Positions 1-5,377 of a stretch of DNA of 6,672 nt are shown here, in pieces. How positions within the stretch are numbered: the first letter of the stretch is position 1; each line of letters begins with the position of its first letter. Made by a program: the position numbers and the translations under genes. The notes under the pieces are model-generated. The model was not told the DNA's origin and did no database searches. It saw nothing but the letters and a program-made list of their open reading frames with translations. The stretch is from Alphaproteobacteria bacterium (lineage in GTDB: Bacteria > Pseudomonadota > Alphaproteobacteria > Puniceispirillales > Puniceispirillaceae). Location: the NCBI GenBank assembly GCA_016780695.1, contig JADHLK010000071.1, forward strand, positions 1-6,672. Direction: 5' to 3'.

Positions 1-53
1 ACACATAACAATGCATCAATTACAATGTGTTAGCACATGATGTGAGGGGGAAA

Positions 54-129
54 TGGTGCCGGCAGAGAGACTCGAACTCCCAACCGCCCGATTACAAATC
101 GGGTGCTCTACCAATTGAGCCATGCCGGC
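54..129 (-). tRNA. tRNA-Thr (anticodon TGT)
   Basis: Read on the minus strand, the sequence folds as a complete 76-nt cloverleaf. It has a 7-bp acceptor stem (GCCGGCA with TGCCGGC), a D stem GCTC/GAGC, an anticodon stem CCCGA/TCGGG around the loop TTTGTAA, a T arm with loop TTCGAGT, discriminator A and an encoded CCA at 56-54. The anticodon TGT is at 96-94 and reads the threonine codon ACA. The 5' end at 129 faces lysR and the 3' end faces the window edge. No U-rich terminator is visible in the 53 bases left downstream, so the transcript may continue outside the window. Confidence 0.97.
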
Positions 130-139
130 ACTGAAGCGG

Positions 140-168
140 TTTATATAATAGGGGCGCGAATTTGGCAA
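140..168 (-). promoter_or_regulatory. Promoter of tRNA-Thr
   Basis: On the minus strand a -35 hexamer TTGCCA (168-163, 5 of 6 to consensus) is followed by exactly 17 bases and a -10 hexamer TATAAA (145-140, 5 of 6). The predicted start, near 133, lies only a few bases before the mature tRNA 5' end at 129. That is the usual geometry for a bacterial tRNA gene. The tRNA therefore need not depend on read-through from lysR. The call rests on pattern matching only. Confidence 0.65.
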
Positions 169-220
169 GATGGCCCGATTTGCTTTTCGCTGGCTGCCAG
201 ACCATGCGCCCCAAACGATC

Positions 221-246
221 TATTGAGACTATCTGTTGAGACTATC
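221..246. repeat. 13-bp tandem duplication over the lysR stop codon
   Basis: The units TATTGAGACTATC (221-233) and TGTTGAGACTATC (234-246) are adjacent and differ at one base. The TAG stop of lysR (231-229) lies in the second copy as read by lysR. Because 13 is not a multiple of three, the duplication changes the reading frame. With a single copy, the frame would run about 25 codons further, to a TAA at 143-141. It is therefore possible that the duplication fixed the present C-terminus. Confidence 0.8.
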
Positions 247-1161
247 CATTTGTTCTTTTACCTCTGCGGAAATCTCCTCAATTCTTTGTCGCATCCAGAT
301 ATGGGCGGGGTCGTTGCTGCTGCGTTCATGCCAAACCATGTAAATGGCCACCGGGTCAGTGTCAAAGGGAAGTCTGGCAGCATCAAGGCTGTTCAGCGTC
401 GAGAGCTGCATTAACCCCATTTGTGTTGCAAGCAAATTTGTGCCTTTGATAAAAGGCGGAATCGCATTGAAATTCGATACTGAGACAACCGGCCTGGGGA
501 TTTTGGACTTATCGATTTCCTTGCTTGTCCAAATAGCCCAGGATGTGCGGCCATCCATAAAACGAACGCCTAAATGCTGGGCCTTATAATATTCTTCCAG
601 AGTCTCGGGCGCTGACCTCATTGTGCCATCGAAAAAGCACATCATCTCGCCCTTCATGATCAATTTTTGGATGATGTCGGGCGCATCTGGTGGCAAGGGA
701 GTCAAGGCCAAATGGCAACGCGAGTCACGCATCCAGAGAACGGTTGGCTGGCCGGAAGAAATAAATTGTAATTCCAGTGATATATTGTCTGCCATAGCCT
801 CCCGCAGCAATTTTGGAAAAATCAGGTCACGCTGCATATCATTGGCTGCGATAACAAATTGCATCTGTTCCCTTTGCGGATCAAAGGCGCGTTGTTCGGT
901 TAATCGCTGCAAGCTGTCCAGCGCAATAATAGCAGATTGTTTCAAGGAGAGAGCTGTCTGGGTTGGCATCAGCTGGTGCCCAGCCCGAACAAAGAGCGGG
1001 TCACCAATAATCTGCCTCAACCTTCGCAATATATAGCTGACAGATGGTTGCGAAATATCCATCTTTTCTGCCGTTTTTGATACGGATGACAGCTCCAGCA
1101 AGGTTAGGAATGTGCGCAGCGTGTGGCCATCCAAATCCATGAAATTGCGATCTTTTGCCAT
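229..1161 (-). CDS. LysR-type transcriptional regulator, NodD/NahR-like effector domain
   Basis: This 310-residue protein has the usual LysR length and layout. The N-terminal winged helix-turn-helix spans about residues 10-70, with the characteristic stretches KTAEKMDISQPSVSYILRRL (29-48) and DPLFVRAGHQLMPTQTA (54-70). A linker helix follows to about 95. The effector-binding domain (about 100-300) is of the periplasmic-binding type II fold. The late segment WHERSSNDPAHIWMRQRI (277-294) resembles the NodD/NahR/LinR subgroup, many of whose members sense aromatic or related acids. The effector here is unknown. The start at 1161 has no strong ribosome site. Met-8 (1140) begins just before the helix-turn-helix and is a real alternative. 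The gene is divergent from the substrate-binding-fold gene at 1375, the classic arrangement for a LysR regulator and its target, and it probably also controls itself. Its base composition is lower in G+C than rlmB. The stop lies in a 13-bp tandem duplication. Confidence 0.93.
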   Translation of the reverse strand: MAKDRNFMDLDGHTLRTFLTLLELSSVSKTAEKMDISQPSVSYILRRLRQIIGDPLFVRAGHQLMPTQTALSLKQSAIIALDSLQRLTEQRAFDPQREQMQFVIAANDMQRDLIFPKLLREAMADNISLELQFISSGQPTVLWMRDSRCHLALTPLPPDAPDIIQKLIMKGEMMCFFDGTMRSAPETLEEYYKAQHLGVRFMDGRTSWAIWTSKEIDKSKIPRPVVSVSNFNAIPPFIKGTNLLATQMGLMQLSTLNSLDAARLPFDTDPVAIYMVWHERSSNDPAHIWMRQRIEEISAEVKEQMDSLNR

Positions 1162-1207
1162 CTGGAATTCTGCCTGATCAAATGCCTGCCATAAGAGAGT
1201 CTAGTAT

Positions 1208-1231
1208 TAATATTTTTTATAAAAATAATAA
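1208..1231. promoter_or_regulatory. AT-rich dyad in the divergent promoter region, possible LysR operator
   Basis: A perfect 12-bp palindrome, TTTTTATAAAAA (1214-1225), is flanked by partly matching arms out to 1208 and 1231. It sits between the two divergent genes, just upstream of the likely -10 of the plus-strand gene, where LysR proteins often bind. The extreme AT content means it could also simply be a flexible promoter element, so the operator role is inference. Confidence 0.35.
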
Positions 1232-1243
1232 AGGTAAATTGAT

Positions 1244-1255
1244 TGCTATTATAAT
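1244..1255. promoter_or_regulatory. Extended -10 element, palindromic on both strands
   Basis: The plus strand reads TGCTATTATAAT. This holds an extended -10 (TG, one base, TATTAT at 1247-1252) and a perfect TATAAT at 1250-1255. The core ATTATAAT (1248-1255) is its own reverse complement, so a perfect TATAAT is also read toward lysR (1253-1248). No good -35 box was found at the usual distance on the plus strand. That suits an extended -10 or an activator-dependent promoter for the gene at 1375. Confidence 0.45.
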
Positions 1256-1315
1256 GCAGCTGCTTTTACTAATAAGTGACGGGTCTTTTTTGGCCCTGTC
1301 GAGGGGAATAAAACT

Positions 1316-1336
1316 GTTCATCAGGTTAATGTGAAC
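1316..1336. promoter_or_regulatory. GTTCA-N11-TGAAC dyad in the leader of the 1375 gene
   Basis: Perfect 5-bp arms GTTCA (1316-1320) and TGAAC (1332-1336) flank 11 bases, 39 bases before the start codon. The size and symmetry are like a LysR-type half-site pair. The same bases could form a weak RNA hairpin in the leader. Because it lies downstream of the proposed -10, binding here would more likely repress than activate, unless a second start site exists. Confidence 0.3.
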
Positions 1337-1374
1337 TGCCTCAATAAAATTGAAACCAGAGAGGAAGAACAGCT

Positions 1375-2250
1375 ATGGAAAAGCAAAAAGAGGATTTCGT
1401 TATCGCCCCGCATATGAGGCTTCATGAATGGGTGGCGGTAGAAAAAGGCTATTTCGACGATGAAGGGCTGGTTTACAGGCTGGAAGATCAGCTGAAATCA
1501 GCAACGAATCATGTGCATGATCTGGGTGACAAGGTCGGCGCCTATCAGACTTTCGAGAAGGGCCGATCCAGTGATGTGAGCTGCGCTTGTCACTGGACGG
1601 TGAATGTGGCGGCTGCCTCAGGCCATGGCAAGCTGTATGGCAAACTTTATTCAGTATCGCCTTGCGGCATATTTGTGCCTGCTGATTCAAAAATCAAGAA
1701 ACCAGAGGATTTGGCGAATGTGCCAATCTCAGTTGGGTATCAGTCTGGAAGCCATTATTCAACGATACAAGCATTGGAGCCGTTTTTGGCCCCTGAGGAG
1801 ATCAAACTTTCCTTTTCCGACGGGCTGCTTTTCAGGCGAATGGAGCATATGATTGATGGCAATATACCTGCTGTCAGTCTGTTTAGCGGGCCCTATTATT
1901 TCATGGAGCAACTCGGCTTCAGAAAGATAGTGGATACGACTTTCATGATGGCCTCAATGGTTGCTGAAGATGCCAATGAAGAGGATGTAGAAAAATATTT
2001 TGCAGCCTTGCGGCGTGCCCAAGCTGATATCGATTTGCGTCCTGAGCTTTACACGCATTATTTTCGCGAGGAATTCCCGGAAAGATTCCGAGACCAGATT
2101 GATACAAGACTTTTCGGACCTGGCGAGCGGCTTGTTTTTGAGGAGTATTCAGAGGAAATCTTTAACAGCTCGCGGGAATGGATTGATGAGCGAGGCATTT
2201 TCGAAGAAGGGCTTGGCGAGAGAAGTTTTGCGCAGGCGGTCATCACCTGA
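1375..2250 (+). CDS. Substrate-binding-fold protein (NMT1/SsuA/THI5-like), apparently cytoplasmic
   Basis: The 291-residue product looks like a type II periplasmic-binding-fold protein of the NMT1/THI5/SsuA superfamily. Supporting stretches are HEWVAVEKGYFDDEGL (17-32), the late first-lobe segment KKPEDLANVPISVGYQSGSH (108-127) and the second-lobe segment around IPAVSLFSGPYY (164-175). The N-terminus MEKQKEDFVIAP is charged, with no hydrophobic signal segment, so export is not expected, and no ABC permease or ATPase gene lies nearby. A distinctive motif SCACHW carries Cys-70, Cys-72 and His-73, with a further Cys-97. The ATG at 1375 is supported by a ribosome site (GAGGA at 1361-1365, nine bases before the ATG). 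The gene is divergent from lysR and is followed after 18 bases by a terminator, so it forms a single-gene unit probably controlled by that regulator. Possible roles are ligand sensing, ligand sequestration or an enzyme on this fold, as in THI5. The sequence does not decide between them, and no function is claimed. Confidence 0.85.
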   Translation: MEKQKEDFVIAPHMRLHEWVAVEKGYFDDEGLVYRLEDQLKSATNHVHDLGDKVGAYQTFEKGRSSDVSCACHWTVNVAAASGHGKLYGKLYSVSPCGIFVPADSKIKKPEDLANVPISVGYQSGSHYSTIQALEPFLAPEEIKLSFSDGLLFRRMEHMIDGNIPAVSLFSGPYYFMEQLGFRKIVDTTFMMASMVAEDANEEDVEKYFAALRRAQADIDLRPELYTHYFREEFPERFRDQIDTRLFGPGERLVFEEYSEEIFNSSREWIDERGIFEEGLGERSFAQAVIT

Positions 2251-2268
2251 TCGCAAAACCTATTTAAC

Positions 2269-2319
2269 AAGAACCGCGTCCGGTGGGCTGGGTGAGCAGC
2301 CTGTCGGGGCGGTTCTTTT
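2269..2319 (+). terminator. Hairpin terminator after the 1375 gene, possibly bidirectional
   Basis: The arms AAGAACCGC (2269-2277) and GCGGTTCTT (2309-2317) are perfectly complementary. Inside them a second stem, GGCTG (2286-2290) with CAGCC (2297-2301), can form. On the plus strand the hairpin runs into TTCTTTT, 18 bases after the stop codon, which fits an intrinsic terminator. Read on the minus strand, it ends in TTCTTGTTAAAT, a weaker U-rich tail. It may also stop transcripts of the convergent TRAP operon. Confidence 0.7.
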
Positions 2320-2345
2320 CTGTTTATAAGTCTGGATTTAGCGGG

Positions 2346-2357
2346 GGCCAGCTGGCC
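2346..2357. repeat. 12-bp perfect palindrome after dctM
   Basis: GGCCAGCTGGCC is a perfect palindrome six bases beyond the dctM stop codon (TAA, 2366-2364). Without a loop it makes only a short hairpin, and no T-run follows on either strand. It is more likely a chance GC palindrome or a weak 3'-end stabiliser than a terminator. Confidence 0.4.
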
Positions 2358-2363
2358 AGGCGG

Positions 2364-3662
2364 TTACATCCGGCCCGGCAGGAACAGCGCAATCTCAGGA
2401 AAGACAACCAGCAATATCAGGCAGACAGCCATGGCAAACCAGAAAGGCAAAACGCCTCTAAAGATAGTGGCCATCGGCACACCTGCGGCAACCCCTTTCA
2501 CAACAAAGACATTAACGCCAACGGGCGGGGTGATCAGCCCCATTTCGATCACGATAACGCAGATAACCCCAAACCATATCGGGTCAAATCCCAGCCCGGC
2601 AATGATAGGATAAACCACTGGCAGGGTAACAACCAGCATTGCCAAACCGTCAAAAAACATCCCCAGAATGATATATCCAATAAGGATCAAAAGCAGAGTG
2701 GCATAAGGCCCAAGCCCCAGGGCCTTCAGCTCCAGCGCCAGCGTTTCGGGAATATGTGTCAAAGCCAGAAACGGGCCGAAAACATGGGCACCAATGATGA
2801 TGAGATACAGCATCGCGGTCATGGAAACTGTCTGCAGCAGGATGTCCGGCAGCTGCTTAAAGCGGACAGCCCGCGTGCCAAGAGCCAGCAGCGTTACCAT
2901 CGAAGCGCCTACCCCGGCAGCCTCAACCGGGGTGAAGACACCAACATAAATTCCCCCGATAGAGGTCAGAATAACACCAATAAGGGGGAGGGCCCGCATG
3001 GAGGCAAGCAGCTTTTCAAGCATTGAAGTAGCCGGGCCAACCGGCCCCTCGGCAGGCCGAAAAAAGGTGACCAGCGAAATGGTCGCAATAAACAGCAGAG
3101 ACAGCAAAATACCCGGCAGGATACCGGCAATGAACAGCTTGCCGATGCTTTCCTCAGTTAGAATGGCATAAAGCACAAAGCCGGTTGAGGGCGGAATCAA
3201 AATACCCAAGGTTCCCCCGGCAGCGACCGCACCAGTGGCCAGCCTGTCACCATAGCCAAAGCGCTTCATTTGCGGAAGGGCAACCTTGCCGATGGTAACA
3301 GCTGTCGCCACAGAGGACCCCGACACAGCAGCAAAAGTCGCACATCCCAAAACGGTGGCAGAGGCTAACCCGCCCCGTAATCTGCCTATCCAGGCATAGG
3401 CGGCTTCATATAATTTTTGCGAATAGCCGGCCGCACCAGCCATATTACCCATCAGCACAAACAGCGGAATGATCGAGAGGCTATAGGCGGTTATTGACGA
3501 ATAGGTCTCTGAGGAGAGGGTGGCCACCGCAACGCGTTGCCCATCCATGACCCAGATACCCCCAAAACCAACCGCAAGAAGGGCCATACCCACCGGCATC
3601 CTGGCCACCAGAAAAAAGAACAGTGTTAAAATACCAAGAAAACCAATAAGGGTTTCACTCAT
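2364..3662 (-). CDS. dctM: TRAP transporter large membrane subunit (DctM family)
   Basis: This 432-residue, highly hydrophobic protein has the usual DctM length and about a dozen membrane segments. Family signatures are visible in order: ATFAAVSGSSVATAVTIGKV (108-127), GGTLGILIPPS (149-159) in the first half, and FTPVEAAGVGA (243-253) and EMGLITPPVGVNVFV (373-387) in the second half. In characterised TRAP systems this subunit is the ion-coupled (mostly Na+) translocation channel in the inner membrane, working with the small subunit and the periplasmic binding protein. The ATG at 3662 overlaps the end of dctQ by eight bases, so translation is probably coupled. It is the last gene of the operon. 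The substrate cannot be inferred from this subunit. Confidence 0.96.
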   Translation of the reverse strand: MSETLIGFLGILTLFFFLVARMPVGMALLAVGFGGIWVMDGQRVAVATLSSETYSSITAYSLSIIPLFVLMGNMAGAAGYSQKLYEAAYAWIGRLRGGLASATVLGCATFAAVSGSSVATAVTIGKVALPQMKRFGYGDRLATGAVAAGGTLGILIPPSTGFVLYAILTEESIGKLFIAGILPGILLSLLFIATISLVTFFRPAEGPVGPATSMLEKLLASMRALPLIGVILTSIGGIYVGVFTPVEAAGVGASMVTLLALGTRAVRFKQLPDILLQTVSMTAMLYLIIIGAHVFGPFLALTHIPETLALELKALGLGPYATLLLILIGYIILGMFFDGLAMLVVTLPVVYPIIAGLGFDPIWFGVICVIVIEMGLITPPVGVNVFVVKGVAAGVPMATIFRGVLPFWFAMAVCLILLVVFPEIALFLPGRM

Positions 3663-4167
3663 AATCTTTGACCCCGGATAAAAACTGAACCACCAGCTGG
3701 GCTATGAGGACAAGGGCATATCCCCCCATCCCAACCGTGATCGCGCCATAGGCAATCCAGACGGGAATTTCGATCATGTTCGTCACATCCCCATATTCAT
3801 GCGCATCCAGCGCTTTGTCCCAGGTTTTCTGAATCAGCAGAAAAAGAAAAAAGGCCCCCAGGCTGCGCGCCATCACATCGCCGAGATACCGCCCCCAAGC
3901 GCCAATCTTTCTGTCGAATATATCCACCCGGATATGGGCCCCGGAAAATGTGGCATAGGGCATCGCCATCATCACGACAAGCGACATCCCGATCTGCACC
4001 AGTTCGGCATCGCCAAGCACCGGATTATTCATCACATACCGGCGAAAAACCGTATAGCTTACCAGACACATAAGCAGGAAAAGCGCGATACCGCTGATCA
4101 CAGCGAGCGCTTTCAAAAGGCGTCCGGAAATTTCCCGGGCGCCTTGTATTTTTGTTTCAAGATCCAA
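3655..4167 (-). CDS. dctQ: TRAP transporter small membrane subunit (DctQ family), TTG start
   Basis: The 170-residue product has four hydrophobic segments (about 20-40, 58-73, 97-113 and 134-160). It carries the DctQ signature RRYVMNNPVLGDAELVQIGM (42-61), followed by the conserved HIRVDIF (78-84). In TRAP systems this subunit binds the large subunit and helps dock the substrate-binding protein. The start is TTG at 4167: an in-frame TGA lies two codons upstream and no in-frame ATG occurs before residue 33, which would cut into the first membrane segment. The gap to dctP is nine bases, and the 3' end overlaps dctM by eight bases, so the three genes form one tightly packed unit. The ribosome site is poor, which suggests coupling to dctP translation. 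Confidence 0.92.
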   Translation of the reverse strand: MDLETKIQGAREISGRLLKALAVISGIALFLLMCLVSYTVFRRYVMNNPVLGDAELVQIGMSLVVMMAMPYATFSGAHIRVDIFDRKIGAWGRYLGDVMARSLGAFFLFLLIQKTWDKALDAHEYGDVTNMIEIPVWIAYGAITVGMGGYALVLIAQLVVQFLSGVKDYE

Positions 4168-4176
4168 GGATCAGGG

Positions 4177-5163
4177 TCATTTCTTGAGCGCGTCAGCCCA
4201 TTCCTGGGCCTTGATGCCTTCAGCCTCAAGTTCGGCTATCAAGGCAGAGGCCAACTTTGCAGATGCCTGATCAAATTCAGCTGCTCTGGCTGGTGAAAGC
4301 CGAATCACCTCACCACCATCAGCTTCCCACTTCTCCAGAGCCTTCACCCCAGAAGTTGACATGGTAATATGCCCCCCTTGTGACATGCCAGCCCCGGTCA
4401 TAGCGGTAAGTTTGGCCTGTGTCTTATCATCAAGGCCAGCCCAGCTATCCTGGTTCATCACCAGCATAAACAATGAGTTGGAACCATCCATGCCGGTGGT
4501 TACATATTTAACCACTTCGCCAAGTTTGAAGCTGGACAGAACAGATGTATCAACCAGCACGCCATCTACCACGCCGGTATCCAGCGCCTGATAGACCTGA
4601 GTAATCGGCATCGAAACGGCGGTCGCACCCCAAGCCTCAATCACCCGGCCGGTATTTTTTGACGGCACCCGGATTTTCAGGCCCGCCAGATCAGACAGCT
4701 TTTCAATTTTCTTTTCAGCCATCAGCAGCTTGGCCGGCTCAGCTGACCAGAGCCCCAGCAGCTTGGTGCGGCGGAATTCATCACCGATCACATCGATGTT
4801 ATTCCACATTTTTCTGGTGATATCCTCATTTCCGGGAACCACGCCGGGCAGCTCAACAAGAAGCGTTTTCTTGAACTGAGAAGCGGTATAGCCAGGCAGC
4901 GCATAGACAATATCTGCCACGCCATCCAAAACCCGGTCATATTGCTTGACCGGGCCCGCCCCCAGCTCCCCTGCCGGATAGACACGAATAGTGGTTTCCC
5001 CGCCAGTCGCTGCAGCGATCTTTTCAGCAAGCGGCAAAAACATCTCATTATGCAGATGATATTTGGTTGATGAAAAATGCGCCAGTTTCAGCTCATCTGC
5101 CAATGCTGTGCCAGCAATGACCAGGCTGGCCATGCCAATAATGATTGGTTTCAAAAATTTCAT
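4177..5163 (-). CDS. dctP: TRAP transporter substrate-binding protein (DctP family)
   Basis: This is the periplasmic solute receptor of the TRAP system, 328 residues from the chosen start and typical for the family. It has a clear signal peptide: Lys-2 and Lys-5, a hydrophobic core (7-20) and a cleavage site after ALA-23 or ALA-21 in TALADELK. The mature protein shows the DctP features KLAHFSS (26-32), RVYPAGELGAG (60-70) and GLKIRVPSKNTGRVIEAWGA (161-180), then PITQVYQALDTGVVDGV (186-202). Arg-165 in IRVP matches the conserved arginine that, in studied relatives, holds the substrate carboxylate. An organic acid is therefore the likely ligand, identity unknown. An in-frame ATG at 5211 exists, but the ATG at 5163 is preferred because AGGGGG (5176-5171) stands seven bases before it and the signal peptide follows directly. 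It is the first gene of dctP-dctQ-dctM. Confidence 0.95.
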   Translation of the reverse strand: MKFLKPIIIGMASLVIAGTALADELKLAHFSSTKYHLHNEMFLPLAEKIAAATGGETTIRVYPAGELGAGPVKQYDRVLDGVADIVYALPGYTASQFKKTLLVELPGVVPGNEDITRKMWNNIDVIGDEFRRTKLLGLWSAEPAKLLMAEKKIEKLSDLAGLKIRVPSKNTGRVIEAWGATAVSMPITQVYQALDTGVVDGVLVDTSVLSSFKLGEVVKYVTTGMDGSNSLFMLVMNQDSWAGLDDKTQAKLTAMTGAGMSQGGHITMSTSGVKALEKWEADGGEVIRLSPARAAEFDQASAKLASALIAELEAEGIKAQEWADALKK

Positions 5164-5178
5164 TTGTTTTCCCCCTGT

Positions 5179-5197
5179 TTTTCGTTCTTTGCGAAAA
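5179..5197. promoter_or_regulatory. Dyad TTTTCG-N7-CGAAAA just before the dctP ribosome site
   Basis: The perfect 6-bp arms 5179-5184 and 5192-5197 flank seven bases. The dyad lies three bases upstream of the dctP ribosome site. It could be an operator for a repressor of the TRAP operon or a short leader hairpin affecting dctP translation. No U-run follows it, so it is not a terminator. Confidence 0.4.
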
Positions 5198-5210
5198 TCG
5201 AAATTTCTCA

Positions 5211-5241
5211 ATACTATTCAGGATGAAAAGCCTTTTGTCCA
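5211..5241 (-). promoter_or_regulatory. Candidate promoter of the TRAP operon
   Basis: On the minus strand TGGACA (5241-5236, 5 of 6 to the -35 consensus) is followed after 19 bases by TAGTAT (5216-5211, 4 of 6 to the -10). The spacer is longer than ideal, so this is a weak candidate. It is the best pair seen between the repeat array and dctP. Confidence 0.25.
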
Positions 5242-5259
5242 CCTGATCTTGATAATTTC

Positions 5260-5377
5260 TCAGCCAAGCCCAGCAAGCCCAGAGAGGCAGCCAAGCCCAG
5301 CAAGCCCAGAGAGTCAGCCAGAAAGTCAGCCAGCAGAGCCAGCCAGCAGAGCCAGCCAGCAGAGTCAGCCAGCAGAG
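5260..5377. repeat. Compound tandem repeat array with core CAGCCA
   Basis: Two 27-bp units (5260-5286 and 5287-5313) are identical except for the first base. They are followed by a degenerate 12-bp unit TCAGCCAGAAAG (5314-5325) and four 13-bp units of the form YCAGCCAGCAGAG (starting at 5326, 5339, 5352 and 5365). The core CAGCCA occurs seven times, at spacings of 27, 27, 12, 13, 13 and 13. Each 27-bp unit contains AAGCCCAGC-like subrepeats, suggesting growth from one short ancestor. Across 5261-5380 the plus strand has only three T residues. The last 13-bp unit holds the rlmB stop codon (5367-5365). There are no unique spacers, so it is not a CRISPR array. Confidence 0.93.

Noticed and set aside
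1..53. Inverted repeats such as CACAT-G-ATGTG (34-44) as a tRNA-Thr terminator
   Set aside because: The stems are short and no U-run follows on the minus strand. The region is also cut by the window edge.
1256..1374. Riboswitch (for example thiamine pyrophosphate) in the leader of the THI5-like gene
   Set aside because: No recognisable conserved riboswitch core was seen. Only short isolated dyads are present.
1375..2250. Assignment as thiamine-pyrimidine synthase (THI5)
   Set aside because: The Lys/His spacing and the Cys motif do not clearly match THI5 (CCCFC), and no thiamine genes or leader elements are nearby.
2283..3026. 247-codon open frame on the plus strand
   Set aside because: It lies mostly antisense to dctM. 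It is rich in Gln, Asn, Lys and His as expected of a reverse reading of a membrane protein gene, and it overlaps the terminator.
5221..5240. Hairpin GGATGAAAAG/CTTTTGTCC as an rlmB terminator
   Set aside because: It is bulged, A/T-rich and has a three-base loop, with no T-run after it on the minus strand.
5260..5377. CRISPR-like array
   Set aside because: The repeats are directly abutting, without unique spacers of constant length, and no cas gene is nearby.
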